DNA of 64,000 bases from Cognaticolwellia beringensis (lineage in GTDB: Bacteria > Pseudomonadota > Gammaproteobacteria > Enterobacterales > Alteromonadaceae), in assembly GCF_002076895.1 (NCBI RefSeq), contig NZ_CP020465.1:3720001-3784000 (forward strand), given 5' to 3'. Both the position numbers and the translations under genes were made by a program. Numbering within the stretch: position 1 is the stretch's first letter; each line of letters starts with the position of its first letter. Shown one piece after another: positions 37,378 through 46,712 of the stretch. The notes beneath the pieces were generated by a model. It searched no databases. It saw only the letters and a program-made list of their open reading frames with translations, and was not told the origin of the DNA.

Positions 37378-38529
37378 TCAGATATCAAGAAATTGACGTA
37401 TTTTGGTTTCTTGCTCAAGCGCATCGTTAAAACCAAGGTTTATTAACTCTTTACAGTAGTTCTTTTCAAACAACAGGTAGCTGAGTAAGCTTGATTCTGC
37501 ATCATTACTTATCCCGATACTTCGCAGTAATAATCGAATTGAAATAGGCAGTTTATCGTAATATTTTACGGCAATACTATTGAAGTTGTGGCTTGGGTTT
37601 AGCACATATGACTCGATATTTTTTAAACCTAAGGTATTCTTTTTATTTTCGTCTGGGATCAGCGATAGGGTATGGTTAACTCTTTCCATACGTTCAATAT
37701 CGCTTTGTAAGGTATCAGAGAAAATAGAATCTAGTAAGTGACCCGCGATAGAAGCGGTTGTTGGTGGATGTGGATTATTCTCAAGCGCATGTATGGGCTC
37801 TTTGGGTTGATCAACACCGACGATGAATATTTTTTCTGCGCCTAAGTGGATTGCAGGGCTTAACGGAGAAAGTTGATGCACTGAACCATCGCCTAAATGA
37901 TGTCGTTTTACTTTTTCAGACGGAAACACTAATGGTATAGCCGCTGATGCCATTAAATGCTGGCTATTTAACTGTGTCGGCTCGCCTCGTCGTTTGGATC
38001 TAAACCACGGGGATATAGAATCTTCTGATTGAAAAAAACTAATAGAATCGCCGCTACTATAACTTGAAGCCGTAACTGATACCGCGGAAAGATAGCGACG
38101 TCTTATATTGGTATCTATTCTGCTAAAATCCACTACAGTTTCGAGTAGTTGCCTAAGCGGCGCATTATTTAATAAACTTCTGGCATTTTTATTGGCATAA
38201 TCTGCTTGAAATCCTCCCAGAAAACCTCCGATCAGGTGACTGGACACCCGCATAGGATCAGTATGATAAATCCTACATGGGTCTAAGTTTTTCCAAACCC
38301 ATTCTAATTTTTTGACGGCTAGTTGAAAACATGAAGCATAACAAGCTAATGCGGTAGAGTTTATAGCGCCTGCTGAAGTGCCACAAATAATTGGAAAAGG
38401 CACTCCGTGGGTACGTGGCATGAACTTAGCTATTGCAGATAAAACACCGACTTGATAAGCAGCACGTGCACCGCCTCCGGTTAAAACTAGGGCGTTGTTA
38501 CTGTTAATGTAGCTACGTTTATTGGTCAT
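37378..38529 (-). CDS. Patatin-like phospholipase
   Basis: Serine lipid hydrolase with a Ser-Asp dyad. 383 aa. Oxyanion loop LTGGGARAAYQVGVL (residues 17-30), nucleophile GTSAG with Ser52, and catalytic Asp in LGDGSVHQ. The pattern RSKRRGEPTQLNSQHLMASAAIPLVFPS before the Asp and the C-terminal region (DUF3336-less, YDKLPISIRLLLRSIG) match bacterial patatins similar to RssA-like or PNPLA proteins of Shewanella. No signal peptide. Monocistronic. Confidence 0.9.
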   Translation of the reverse strand: MTNKRSYINSNNALVLTGGGARAAYQVGVLSAIAKFMPRTHGVPFPIICGTSAGAINSTALACYASCFQLAVKKLEWVWKNLDPCRIYHTDPMRVSSHLIGGFLGGFQADYANKNARSLLNNAPLRQLLETVVDFSRIDTNIRRRYLSAVSVTASSYSSGDSISFFQSEDSISPWFRSKRRGEPTQLNSQHLMASAAIPLVFPSEKVKRHHLGDGSVHQLSPLSPAIHLGAEKIFIVGVDQPKEPIHALENNPHPPTTASIAGHLLDSIFSDTLQSDIERMERVNHTLSLIPDENKKNTLGLKNIESYVLNPSHNFNSIAVKYYDKLPISIRLLLRSIGISNDAESSLLSYLLFEKNYCKELINLGFNDALEQETKIRQFLDI

Positions 38530-38628
38530 TCATGAAACCGATTAGATTAATATAAAACTTTGGCGTGATTTTAATCAGTTTTATGCAGTGTGGCTAGCTG
38601 AAATTGGTTTTTGATGATAATCACGTAA

Positions 38629-38657
38629 AAAAAAGGCCAGCTAATGCTGACCTTTTT
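38629..38657 (-). terminator. Terminator after DUF3718 copy 2
   Basis: Minus strand stem AAAGGTCAGC / GCTGGCCTTT (one mismatch) with an ATTA loop and a run of nine T. Confidence 0.8.
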
Positions 38658-38730
38658 AATGACACAGAAATATTAACTAGTAAAACATAGAACTTACAGA
38701 AAGTATAAACGCCTACTCGAAAATATATTT

Positions 38731-39090
38731 CTAGCTGCTAACGCGTTCGTTTGCAGCGTCGATTAATGGTTGCGATCCATTCTGGAATACTGCCAAGTTA
38801 GCAGAAACGGTTTTCTTTGGTAATTTACTTATCATCAAAGAGCCTGTTTCAACTGAACCTTTAGTGGCTGCGAATTCCAACAAGTTCTGACCATTACATT
38901 GGATACCTGAGAAGATATTACGAATTTTTAATTTATTCGTCTTTAAGAATGAACGCATACGTCTTTTGTCGTCAGCAGCAACATACTCACATACACTTTG
39001 TGCAACATTAGCAGCTTGTGCTGTCGGCGCAGTTATAATAGACGTCATAGTTAAAGCAGTAATGGTAGTAACTAGTAATAATTTTTTCAT
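38731..39090 (-). CDS. DUF3718-family exported small protein (copy 2), riboswitch-controlled
   Basis: 119-aa secreted protein of unknown function. A clear signal peptide (residues 1-26, ending APTAQA) precedes the mature domain: VCEYVAADDKRRMRSFL, NKLKIRNIF, a second Cys, LLEFAATKGSVETGSLMISKLPKK. Cys34 and Cys65 are 31 residues apart, as in copy 1 at 2472-2819. The gene sits 66 bases after a GEMM-I aptamer, so c-di-GMP probably controls it. This links an otherwise unexplained protein to the motility/biofilm switch. DUF3718 membership is from memory. Own promoter and terminator; no co-transcribed neighbour. Confidence 0.82.
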   Translation of the reverse strand: MKKLLLVTTITALTMTSIITAPTAQAANVAQSVCEYVAADDKRRMRSFLKTNKLKIRNIFSGIQCNGQNLLEFAATKGSVETGSLMISKLPKKTVSANLAVFQNGSQPLIDAANERVSS

Positions 39091-39156
39091 TTTAATAACC
39101 TTTTATAAAACAAGTAGAGTTAGTAAAAGAAAAAACCACAGGATGTACCTAATAAC

Positions 39157-39243
39157 ACGGTAACTCCGCTGTCATAGATAAATAGTATATTTATCCTTAG
39201 ACCGGTGGTTTTGCGTAACACGTTTTCGCGTGTTTTGCCTTTT
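39157..39243 (-). ncRNA. GEMM-I cyclic-di-GMP riboswitch aptamer
   Basis: Minus strand reads AGGCAAA, a hairpin ACACG-CGAAAA-CGTGT carrying the conserved GAAA loop, ACGCAAAACCACCGG, TCTAAGG, a perfect 8-bp hairpin (GATAAATA-TAC-TATTTATC), then GACAGCGGAGTTACCG. These are the conserved GEMM-I elements in order: GGCAAA, GNRA hairpin, ACGCAAA, CCxCCGG, CTAA, hairpin, AGCGG-GTTACCG. A promoter lies just upstream and the DUF3718 ATG 66 bases downstream. An 8-base aptamer segment AAAACCAC (39212-39205) is exactly complementary to GTGGTTTT downstream (39139-39132), which precedes a T-rich run. This could be the alternative fold. Whether ligand turns expression on or off cannot be told. Confidence 0.88.
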
Positions 39244-39256
39244 CTTTGTCTATTTC

Positions 39257-39285
39257 AGTATCTCTAATATTGCAATAGATTGCAA
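39257..39285 (-). promoter_or_regulatory. Probable promoter of the GEMM-DUF3718 transcript
   Basis: Minus strand TTGCAA (39285-39280), 17-bp spacer, GATACT (39262-39257). Start would be near 39250, just before the aptamer. The -35 lies within a direct repeat TTGCAAT-N3-TTGCAAT. Confidence 0.5.
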
Positions 39286-39436
39286 CCCAACTGTAACAGC
39301 CTGTAGGTAATTGACCTGGTTATATTTGTAGTATTGTACACATAGCACTACATTGATGAAGAAGCTGATTATTTTAAATATTTAATATTTACGTGAAAAT
39401 TATTGAAATCGATAGGTGGGTCTAGGTAAAGGCAAA

Positions 39437-39458
39437 ATAAAAGGGGCTAGCGCCCCTT
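39437..39458 (-). terminator. Terminator after scoB
   Basis: Minus strand AAGGGGC, loop GCTA, GCCCCTTTTATTTT. It ends the leucine-degradation gene set. Confidence 0.8.
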
Positions 39459-39509
39459 AGTGTATATTTTGCTCTGTAGACATTTCATTTAGTCTTCAAT
39501 GTAAACACT

Positions 39510-40166
39510 TTATAATTTCATTTCAGGCACATCGCCTTCAACAATGAGTTCGCCTTCAGTTAATGACATTATTTCTTCAACAGAAACGCCAGGTGCTCGC
39601 TCTAATAAGTAAAATTTACCATTTTTTATTTCGATAAAAGCAAGGTCAGTTAATACTTTTTTAATGCAACCTTTGCCGGTTAACGGCAGGGTACAATTAC
39701 TTAATAGTTTAGAAACACCATGTTTTGAAGCATGGGTCATGGTAACAATAATATTGTCAGCACCGGCAACTAAATCCATCGCACCGCCCATGCCTTTAAT
39801 TAACTTACCTGGGATCATGTAAGAGGCGATATTACCATTAACATCAACTTCAAATGCGCCTAAAACGGTTAAATCAACATGGCCACCGCGGATCATCGCG
39901 AACGATTCTGCTGAATCAAAAATTGATGCACCTTTTGCCATAGTCACGGTTTGTTTACCGGCATTGATTAAGTCGGCGTCAATTTCGTCTTCGGTAGGGA
40001 ATTGTCCCATACCAAGAAGGCCATTCTCTGACTGCAGCATAACTTCCATACCCTCTGGAATATAGTTTGCCACTAACGTTGGAATACCAATACCTAAGTT
40101 AACGTAGTAACCGTCTTGTAATTCTTGTGCAACTCGCTGTGCTAGTTGTTCTCTTGATAAAGCCAT
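39510..40166 (-). CDS. scoB: 3-oxoacid CoA-transferase subunit B
   Basis: Beta half of succinyl-CoA:acetoacetate CoA-transferase. 218 aa. The catalytic Glu lies in LQSENGLLGMG. NLGIGIPTLVANY near the N-terminus and MGGAMDLVAG, KLLSNCTLPLTG are family motifs. It activates the acetoacetate released by HMG-CoA lyase. It follows scoA by 13 bases; both are on the same strand as the liu genes, and probably part of the same regulon. Confidence 0.95.
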   Translation of the reverse strand: MALSREQLAQRVAQELQDGYYVNLGIGIPTLVANYIPEGMEVMLQSENGLLGMGQFPTEDEIDADLINAGKQTVTMAKGASIFDSAESFAMIRGGHVDLTVLGAFEVDVNGNIASYMIPGKLIKGMGGAMDLVAGADNIIVTMTHASKHGVSKLLSNCTLPLTGKGCIKKVLTDLAFIEIKNGKFYLLERAPGVSVEEIMSLTEGELIVEGDVPEMKL

Positions 40167-40179
40167 AAATTACTCCTTA

Positions 40180-40878
40180 CTAACTGCGAATAGTGCGCTG
40201 TTCAATGCGTTTTTCGAATGTACCTAAAATTAAGCGATTTACATAAATACCCGGTGTGTGGATTTGATCTGGGTCTAGTTCTCCCGGTTCAACAATTTCT
40301 TCCACTTCTACCACCGTTATCTTTCCAGCTGTTGCTGCCAAAGGATTAAAGTTACGCGCAGTTTTTCTGAACACTAAATTGCCATAGCGGTCAGCTTTCC
40401 ATGCTTTTACGATCGCAAAGTCGCCAGTAATAGCGGGCTCTAAAATGTAATGTCTGCCATCAAATTCACGTTCTTCTTTGCCTTCGGCGACTGGTGTTCC
40501 GTAACCTGTTGCAGTAAAGAATGCCGGAATACCCGCACCGCCAGCACGCATTTTTTCGGCTAAGGTACCTTGAGGCGTTAATTCAACTTCTAATTCGCCA
40601 TTCATCATTTGACGTTCAAATTCGGCATTTTCACCGACATAAGAGGCAATGATTTTTTTGATTTGACGGTCAGGAAGCAAAATACCAAGACCAAAATCGT
40701 CAACACCACAGTTGTTAGAAACAACAGTTAATCCCTTTGTGCCTTTACGTTTAATTTCGCTAATCAGGTTTTCTGGAATACCACATAAACCAAAACCACC
40801 TGCAATGACGGTCATATTGTCTTCAAGACCCGCCATTGCTTCTTCATAGCTTGACACTACTTTGTCAAATCCTGCCAT
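40180..40878 (-). CDS. scoA: 3-oxoacid CoA-transferase subunit A
   Basis: Alpha half of the CoA-transferase, 232 aa. The CoA-binding glycine loop [13 protein letters not shown] is near residue 27, followed by [43 protein letters not shown] and [11 protein letters not shown], all typical of SCOT-A. It is separated from liuE by a 127-base gap holding a 9-bp inverted repeat (40920-40960), so read-through or separate start is possible. Confidence 0.95.
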   Translation of the reverse strand: MAGFDKVVSSYEEAMAGLEDNMTVIAGGFGLCGIPENLISEIKRKGTKGLTVVSNNCGVDDFGLGILLPDRQIKKIIASYVGENAEFERQMMNGELEVELTPQGTLAEKMRAGGAGIPAFFTATGYGTPVAEGKEEREFDGRHYILEPAITGDFAIVKAWKADRYGNLVFRKTARNFNPLAATAGKITVVEVEEIVEPGELDPDQIHTPGIYVNRLILGTFEKRIEQRTIRS

Positions 40879-40919
40879 TGTTTGATCCTCAGTAAAAATT
40901 ATTGTCTTTGTGCTTGTTG

Positions 40920-40960
40920 GCTAACGCAGATAATAGATAATAGATGCTATATGCGTTAGC
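40920..40960. repeat. Inverted repeat with internal short repeats between liuE and scoA
   Basis: Arms GCTAACGCA and TGCGTTAGC (9 bp, perfect) around 23 bases made largely of GATAATA units. No T run follows on the minus strand, so it is not a standard terminator. It could be an attenuating or processing hairpin, or an operator. Confidence 0.55.
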
Positions 40961-41005
40961 AAAATTATTCATAATGTTATTTAAGTACATTAACCAATTA
41001 ACGCG

Positions 41006-41947
41006 TTATTGTGCTCGATATGCCACAGATACTTTTGATATTGGCGCTTTACCTAATTTGTCGCTAATAAACCAACCAGCCTTGAGTAACTTGTCGAAAT
41101 CAATATTCGTTGTTATGCCTAAACCATTGAGCATGTACAACACGTCTTCAGTCGCAACATTACCTGATGCTCCCTTAGCATATGGGCAACCACCAAGACC
41201 TGCAATAGCACTATCGACTACCTTCACGCCAGCTTGTAATGCAGCGTAAATATTAGTTAACGCTTGGCCGTAGGTATCATGAAAGTGTACGGCCAATTTT
41301 TCAACCGGTACCTTAGTACTAACCACCGCTAACATTTTACTTACGCTTGCGGGGGTACCTACTCCAATAGTGTCGCCAAGGGAGATTTCGTAACAACCCA
41401 TTTGGTATAACTTTTCGGCAACTTTTGCTACTTGCTCTGGCGCAATATCACCATCGTAAGGACAACCAACTACACAAGAAACATAACCTCGAATGGGAAT
41501 GTTTGCGGCTTTGGCCGCCTGCATAATAGGTTCAAAGCGCTGCAGACTTTCTTCAATTGAGCAATTGATATTCTTTTGACTGAACGCTTCTGAAGCGGCG
41601 CCAAATATAGCGACTTCATTGGCATTAACGGCCATGGCGGCTTCAAAACCTTTCATATTAGGTGTGAGTGCCGCGTAAGTAACACCCGCTTTGCGGGTAA
41701 TACCGTTAAACACATCGCTCGACGTTGCCATTTGTGGCACCCATTTAGGGGAGACAAAACTGCCACTTTCGATGTAGCTAACACCTGCGTCGGCTAATTG
41801 TTCAATTAGCGCTATTTTATCTTCAGCGCTAATTTGCACTTTTTCATTTTGCAGGCCATCGCGCGGGCCAACTTCAACTATTTTTACCGACGTCGGTAAC
41901 GGAACAGGCAACGAAGCTGGCAGTGTAGGTGTAAATACATCAGTCAT
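41006..41947 (-). CDS. liuE: Hydroxymethylglutaryl-CoA lyase
   Basis: Cleaves HMG-CoA to acetyl-CoA and acetoacetate, the last carbon-splitting step of leucine degradation. 313 aa, TIM-barrel of the HMGL/DRE family: [12 protein letters not shown] near the N-terminus, [24 protein letters not shown] with metal ligands, and the cysteine signature [19 protein letters not shown]. The ATG overlaps the liuD stop (TAATG). Confidence 0.96.
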   Translation of the reverse strand: MTDVFTPTLPASLPVPLPTSVKIVEVGPRDGLQNEKVQISAEDKIALIEQLADAGVSYIESGSFVSPKWVPQMATSSDVFNGITRKAGVTYAALTPNMKGFEAAMAVNANEVAIFGAASEAFSQKNINCSIEESLQRFEPIMQAAKAANIPIRGYVSCVVGCPYDGDIAPEQVAKVAEKLYQMGCYEISLGDTIGVGTPASVSKMLAVVSTKVPVEKLAVHFHDTYGQALTNIYAALQAGVKVVDSAIAGLGGCPYAKGASGNVATEDVLYMLNGLGITTNIDFDKLLKAGWFISDKLGKAPISKVSVAYRAQ

Positions 41948-43959
41948 TATGCGTCCTCAGGGCTGAAGGCAACTAATTCAGCGCCACCGTCAACCATTTC
42001 ACCGTCGTTATAATAAATGGCATCTACTACACCGTTGCTTGGGGCACGAATGGTATGCTCCATTTTCATCGCTTCCATGATCATTAATGGTTGATCTGCA
42101 ATAACGCTGTCGCCAGCTTTAATTAGTACTGATACCATAGTGCCGTTCATTGGTGCCACTAAGCCACCATGGCTATCATCACCGGTATTGTCGCCACAGT
42201 CAGGCAAGATGTGCGTAAAGTTAAACACACCATTTTGATGATAAAGACTAATTTGGTTAGCATTTTGTGCAATGGTTGCATGGCTGCGGTAGCCATCAAT
42301 ACTGGCGTACAAAGTATCGTTTTCAATACGACCTTGGCAATCAACGGTTTGGCCATCAACGGTAATTAAATAATAACTACCACTGCCTTGGCGTTTTTGC
42401 TCGACGACAATGGGGTATTCGGTGCCGTTATGGGCTAAAACGATATGATGGATGTTTGCTTCATTTAAGCGCCATGCATTGGTCATGTTCCAAGGTGAAA
42501 ATGGGTCGTTAGTTTTAGCCGCTTTTGCTTGCGCTTGTTGTGCTTGCGATAACACTAAATAAAGCGCTGCCATCGGTAATTCGCCAGCGAGTGCTTGTTC
42601 ACTTTCATGGAAAATAATTGCTTGGTTTTTCTCAATAAAACCAGTGTCGATATCCGCGTTAACAAAGGGCGCACTAGTGGCCAAATTATATAGAAAATCG
42701 ATATTGGTAGTAACACCACTGATGCGATATTCTGATAAAGCTTTAGCTAAACGTTGTAGGGCCTTTTCACGACTTTCATCCCAAACAATTAACTTTGCGA
42801 TCATAGGATCGTAAAATACGCTCACTTCATCACCTTGTCGCACGCCGGTATCTACACGGACAAATTCACTTTCCAGCGGTGGTTGTAAAAAGTCTAGTGT
42901 GCCCGTAGCCGGTAAAAAATCGTTGTTTGGATCTTCAGCGTAAATGCGCGCTTCAAAAGCGTGACCGTTGATTTTTAGTTCGTGTTGAGCTTTCGGCAAT
43001 ATTTCGCCAGCTGCTACCCGCAGTTGCCATTCAACTAAATCTTGGCCAGTAATTAATTCTGTAACGGGATGTTCTACTTGTAAGCGAGTATTCATTTCCA
43101 TAAAGTAAAATGAACCGTCAATATCAAGTAAAAATTCAACCGTACCAGCGCCTTGATAACCAATAGCTTGAGCTGACTTTATGGCAGACTCACCCATTTG
43201 AGCGCGTAGTTCTTCACTCATGCTAAAGGCAGGAGCTTCTTCTATTACTTTTTGATGACGACGTTGAACAGAACAGTCGCGTTCGAACAGGTAAACCGCG
43301 TTTTGATGATTATCACAAAACACTTGAATTTCAACATGGCGAGGCTGGGTTAAGTACTTTTCAACCAGCATAGTATCATCACCAAATGATGATTTAGCTT
43401 CGCGTTTAGCAGCAGCAAAGCCTTCCGAAAATTCACTTTCGTTCCATACTTGGCGCATACCTTTACCACCGCCACCCGCGGTAGCTTTAAGTAGTACCGG
43501 ATAACCCATATCATCAGCAGCTTTTTTAATGACAGCTTCCGATTGGTCGTCACCATGATAACCAGGTACTAAAGGTACGTTCGCTTTTTCCATGATGTTT
43601 TTAGCGGCAGACTTAGAGCCCATCGCTTCAATGGCTGCAACCGGTGGGCCAATAAAGGTAATACCTTCTTTGGCACACATACGACAAAAATCAGCATTTT
43701 CCGATAGGAAACCGTAGCCTGGATGAATAGCTTGAGCGCCAGTACGCTTAGCTGCTTCAATCACTTTTTCAGATAATAAGTAACTTTCGCGTGAAGGTGA
43801 ACCGCCAATATGGATAGCTTCATCAGCCATAGTTACGTGCAGTGAGTCAGCATCAGCATCAGAATAAACCGCAACGGTTAATATACCCATTTTTCGGGCT
43901 GTTTTAATAACACGACAGGCGATTTCACCACGGTTAGCAATTAGTATTTTAGTAAACAT
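41947..43959 (-). CDS. liuD: Methylcrotonyl-CoA carboxylase biotin-containing subunit
   Basis: Biotin carboxylase plus biotin carrier in one 670-aa chain, which supplies carboxybiotin for carboxylation of 3-methylcrotonyl-CoA. Seen: [14 protein letters not shown] at the start, the ATP-grasp GGGGKGMR loop, [23 protein letters not shown], and the biotinylation site EAMKMEH near the C-terminus. Context (ivd, liuB, liuC, liuE) selects this over propionyl- or acetyl-CoA carboxylase. A middle segment at about 470-580 is the BT-like domain. Confidence 0.95.
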   Translation of the reverse strand: MFTKILIANRGEIACRVIKTARKMGILTVAVYSDADADSLHVTMADEAIHIGGSPSRESYLLSEKVIEAAKRTGAQAIHPGYGFLSENADFCRMCAKEGITFIGPPVAAIEAMGSKSAAKNIMEKANVPLVPGYHGDDQSEAVIKKAADDMGYPVLLKATAGGGGKGMRQVWNESEFSEGFAAAKREAKSSFGDDTMLVEKYLTQPRHVEIQVFCDNHQNAVYLFERDCSVQRRHQKVIEEAPAFSMSEELRAQMGESAIKSAQAIGYQGAGTVEFLLDIDGSFYFMEMNTRLQVEHPVTELITGQDLVEWQLRVAAGEILPKAQHELKINGHAFEARIYAEDPNNDFLPATGTLDFLQPPLESEFVRVDTGVRQGDEVSVFYDPMIAKLIVWDESREKALQRLAKALSEYRISGVTTNIDFLYNLATSAPFVNADIDTGFIEKNQAIIFHESEQALAGELPMAALYLVLSQAQQAQAKAAKTNDPFSPWNMTNAWRLNEANIHHIVLAHNGTEYPIVVEQKRQGSGSYYLITVDGQTVDCQGRIENDTLYASIDGYRSHATIAQNANQISLYHQNGVFNFTHILPDCGDNTGDDSHGGLVAPMNGTMVSVLIKAGDSVIADQPLMIMEAMKMEHTIRAPSNGVVDAIYYNDGEMVDGGAELVAFSPEDA

Positions 43960-43964
43960 GAATA

Positions 43965-44834
43965 TTATCCTTCGCCTTTATTTGTTGATGTTGTTGGCTC
44001 TGCTGAGTGTCTTTGAGTAGCTTGCCAAGCAGGTTGGCGTTTTTCAAAAAATGCCGTTAGGCCTTCTTGGCCCTCTGAAGAAACGCGAATTGCGGCAATA
44101 CGTTCGCTGGTTTCTTTAATTAATGTCTCATCAATATCTTGGTAGGAGACATCAAATGCTAACTGCTTTGCTTGTCGCACCGCTGATGGTCCATTGGCTA
44201 ATAAGGTCTTTACCATTGTAGTAACGGCGGAATCTAACTCAGTTAACGAATAAACTTCATCAACTAAACCCAATTGTTGTGCTTTGTCAGCAAAAAATCG
44301 TTCAGCGGTTTGAAAATATCGTCTGCTAGCTTTTTGGCCAATAGCATTAACTACATAAGGGCTGATGGTCGCTGGAATTAAACCTAGCTTGACTTCACTC
44401 AAACAAAAACTCGCTTTATCACTTGCCAGCACAATATCGCAACAACTTGCTAAGCCAACCGCACCACCAAAAGCTGCACCTTGCACTTTGGCAATGGTGG
44501 GTTGTGGTAAAAAATTTAGATTTTTTAGCATTTGCGCTAGGGCGTTTGCATCCGACAAATTCTCTTCGTAAGAATAAGACGCCATACGCTGCATCCAGCC
44601 TAAATCTGCCCCAGCAGAAAAGCTTTTCCCTGTTGACGCTAACACCATGATATTGATGTCATCGCACAGTGCTATTTCTTTAAATAATTGGTTTAGCGCA
44701 TAAATAATACTGTCATCAAAGGCGTTGTGCTTATCGGCATTATTCAATGTCACGGTTGCTACGCCAAGGCTATCGACGTCGAACAGTACTTGTTCGCTCG
44801 GGCTTTTTATATTGCTATGTGAAAACATCTTCAA
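43965..44834 (-). CDS. liuC: Methylglutaconyl-CoA hydratase (enoyl-CoA hydratase family)
   Basis: Hydrates 3-methylglutaconyl-CoA to HMG-CoA. 289 aa, crotonase fold: VTLNNADKHNAFD, the oxyanion-hole SAGADLGWM, VQGAAFGGAVGLASCCDIVLAS and LGLIPATISPYV. The C-terminal 20 residues (Thr/Ser/Glu-rich) are an unconserved tail. Placed between liuB and liuD with gaps of six and five bases, the standard Liu order. Confidence 0.94.
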   Translation of the reverse strand: MKMFSHSNIKSPSEQVLFDVDSLGVATVTLNNADKHNAFDDSIIYALNQLFKEIALCDDINIMVLASTGKSFSAGADLGWMQRMASYSYEENLSDANALAQMLKNLNFLPQPTIAKVQGAAFGGAVGLASCCDIVLASDKASFCLSEVKLGLIPATISPYVVNAIGQKASRRYFQTAERFFADKAQQLGLVDEVYSLTELDSAVTTMVKTLLANGPSAVRQAKQLAFDVSYQDIDETLIKETSERIAAIRVSSEGQEGLTAFFEKRQPAWQATQRHSAEPTTSTNKGEG

Positions 44835-44840
44835 TTACCC

Positions 44841-46448
44841 TTACATTCTAAACAGACCAAACTTGGTCTCTTTAATAACTTTATTTAATGAAGCTGAAAT
44901 AGCTAACCCAAGTACTTGACGAGTTTCAGCCGGGTCGATAACACCGTCATCCCATAAACGCGCAGACGCGTAATATGGATGACCTTGGCGTTCGTAGTCA
45001 TCAATAATCGGTTGCTTGAAGTTTGCTTCTTCTTCGGCGCTCCACTGCTCGCCAAGTGTATCTTTTTGATCGCGCTTAACTTGCGCTAACACGCCCGCTG
45101 CCTGCTCGCCGCCCATCACTGAAATGCGAGAGTTTGGCCACATAAATAGGAAACGTGGGTCATAAGCGCGCCCACACATACCGTAGTTACCTGCACCGAA
45201 GCTACCACCAATTAAAATGGTAAACTTAGGCACTTGCGCAGTAGCAACAGCCGTGACCATTTTCGCGCCATGTTTTGCTATGCCGCCAGCCTCGTATTGT
45301 TTTCCAACCATAAAGCCAGTAATGTTTTGTAAAAACACTAGGGGGATTTTTCGTTGTGCACAAAGCTCGATAAAGTGAGCTCCTTTTTGTGCAGACTCGC
45401 CAAATAAAATCCCATTATTGGCGACAATGCCGACTTGATAGCCGTAGATACGAGCAAAACCACAAACTAAAGTTGTGCCATAAAGTGCTTTAAATTCATC
45501 AAATTCACTACCATCAACCACGCGGGCGATAATTTCACGTACGTCAAATGGCTGACGAGCATCTTTTGGTACGATGCCGTAAACTTCTTCCATAGCGTAT
45601 GCAGGTTCAACCACTTCTTTAATCGCCATTTGTACGGGTTTAACTCGGTTTAAGTTACCAATAACACTGCGGGCAATTTCTAAAGCGTGATGATCATTTT
45701 GTGCCATGTGGTCGGCAACACCGGAGGTGCGACAATGCACATCAGCGCCACCTAAATCTTCCGCACTCACCACTTCACCAGTGGCCGCTTTAACTAATGG
45801 TGGGCCTGCAAGGAAAATAGTGCCTTGTTCTTTAACGATAATAGATTCATCAGCCATGGCGGGAACATAAGCGCCACCTGCGGTACATGAGCCCATAACC
45901 ACAGCAATTTGCGGTATGCTTTGTGCAGACATATTCGCTTGGTTAAAGAAGATACGACCAAAATGTTCTTTGTCAGGGAAAACGTCATCTTGATTCGGTA
46001 AGTTTGCACCGCCTGAATCTACAAGATAAATACAAGGCAAATTGTTTTCTTGTGCGATAGTTTGCGCGCGTAAATGCTTTTTAACTGTCAGCGGGAAATA
46101 CGTGCCACCTTTTACGGTCGCATCGTTGGCAACAATAATACATTCTTGGCCTCCAACACGGCCAATGCCGGTAATAATACCAGCAGCAGGGACGTTATCG
46201 TCGTAAACTTCATAAGCGGCTAATTGTGATAATTCAAGAAAGGCCGAGCCTGGATCGAGTAGGGCGTAAACGCGATCTCTAGGCAATAATTTCCCCCGTG
46301 ATAAATGACGTTCGCGACTGCGTTCGCCGCCACCCAGCTTTATTGTCTCTAACTTTAGTTTTAAGTCATCGACTTGCACTTTCATATGGGCAGCATTTTC
46401 GATGAATTCAGGGCTGCGGGAATTAATTTTCGATATTATCTTAGCCAC
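44841..46448 (-). CDS. liuB: Methylcrotonyl-CoA carboxylase carboxyltransferase subunit
   Basis: Transfers the carboxyl group from biotin to 3-methylcrotonyl-CoA. About 535 aa, two crotonase-like carboxyltransferase halves: [73 protein letters not shown], then [23 protein letters not shown] and [22 protein letters not shown]. The start is set at GTG 46448, seven bases after an AAGG box, which gives the usual family length. An open frame from ATG 46514 adds 22 unconserved residues and is not preferred. Confidence 0.94.
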   Translation of the reverse strand: MAKIISKINSRSPEFIENAAHMKVQVDDLKLKLETIKLGGGERSRERHLSRGKLLPRDRVYALLDPGSAFLELSQLAAYEVYDDNVPAAGIITGIGRVGGQECIIVANDATVKGGTYFPLTVKKHLRAQTIAQENNLPCIYLVDSGGANLPNQDDVFPDKEHFGRIFFNQANMSAQSIPQIAVVMGSCTAGGAYVPAMADESIIVKEQGTIFLAGPPLVKAATGEVVSAEDLGGADVHCRTSGVADHMAQNDHHALEIARSVIGNLNRVKPVQMAIKEVVEPAYAMEEVYGIVPKDARQPFDVREIIARVVDGSEFDEFKALYGTTLVCGFARIYGYQVGIVANNGILFGESAQKGAHFIELCAQRKIPLVFLQNITGFMVGKQYEAGGIAKHGAKMVTAVATAQVPKFTILIGGSFGAGNYGMCGRAYDPRFLFMWPNSRISVMGGEQAAGVLAQVKRDQKDTLGEQWSAEEEANFKQPIIDDYERQGHPYYASARLWDDGVIDPAETRQVLGLAISASLNKVIKETKFGLFRM

Positions 46449-46528
46449 GGTATAACCTTCTATTTTGTTGATCTTTTGCTTCGTCAGAGCATATTGATAT
46501 TGTTGTCGATTCACTAACTTTACATGCG

Positions 46529-46576
46529 GTACTTAATTCAGCACTTAATTCAGTCGTTAATTCAGTACTTAATTCG
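46529..46576. repeat. Four tandem 12-bp repeats upstream of liuB
   Basis: Four consecutive units of consensus GTACTTAATTCA (GTACTTAATTCA, GCACTTAATTCA, GTCGTTAATTCA, GTACTTAATTCG) between ivd and liuB. Function unknown; it may be a slippage-prone microsatellite or a binding array. Confidence 0.85.
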
Positions 46577-46712
46577 GTAATTCATTAGTTATAAGTGTTC
46601 AATAGCAATAGTCACTGAGAGACTTTATTTTTGTATATAATTTATCTATCCCGAAGCCAATGGTGCTGTTTTTATATAGCAACAGCATTCATTGGCAACG
46701 AGAAAAGGTAAC

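Noticed and set aside
40944..41249. 101-codon plus-strand frame at the end of liuE
   Set aside because: Mostly antisense to the conserved [14 protein letters not shown] region of HMG-CoA lyase, so a shadow.
46449..46514. 22-residue N-terminal extension of LiuB from ATG 46514
   Set aside because: Unconserved, not needed for family length, and GTG 46448 has a better-spaced Shine-Dalgarno.
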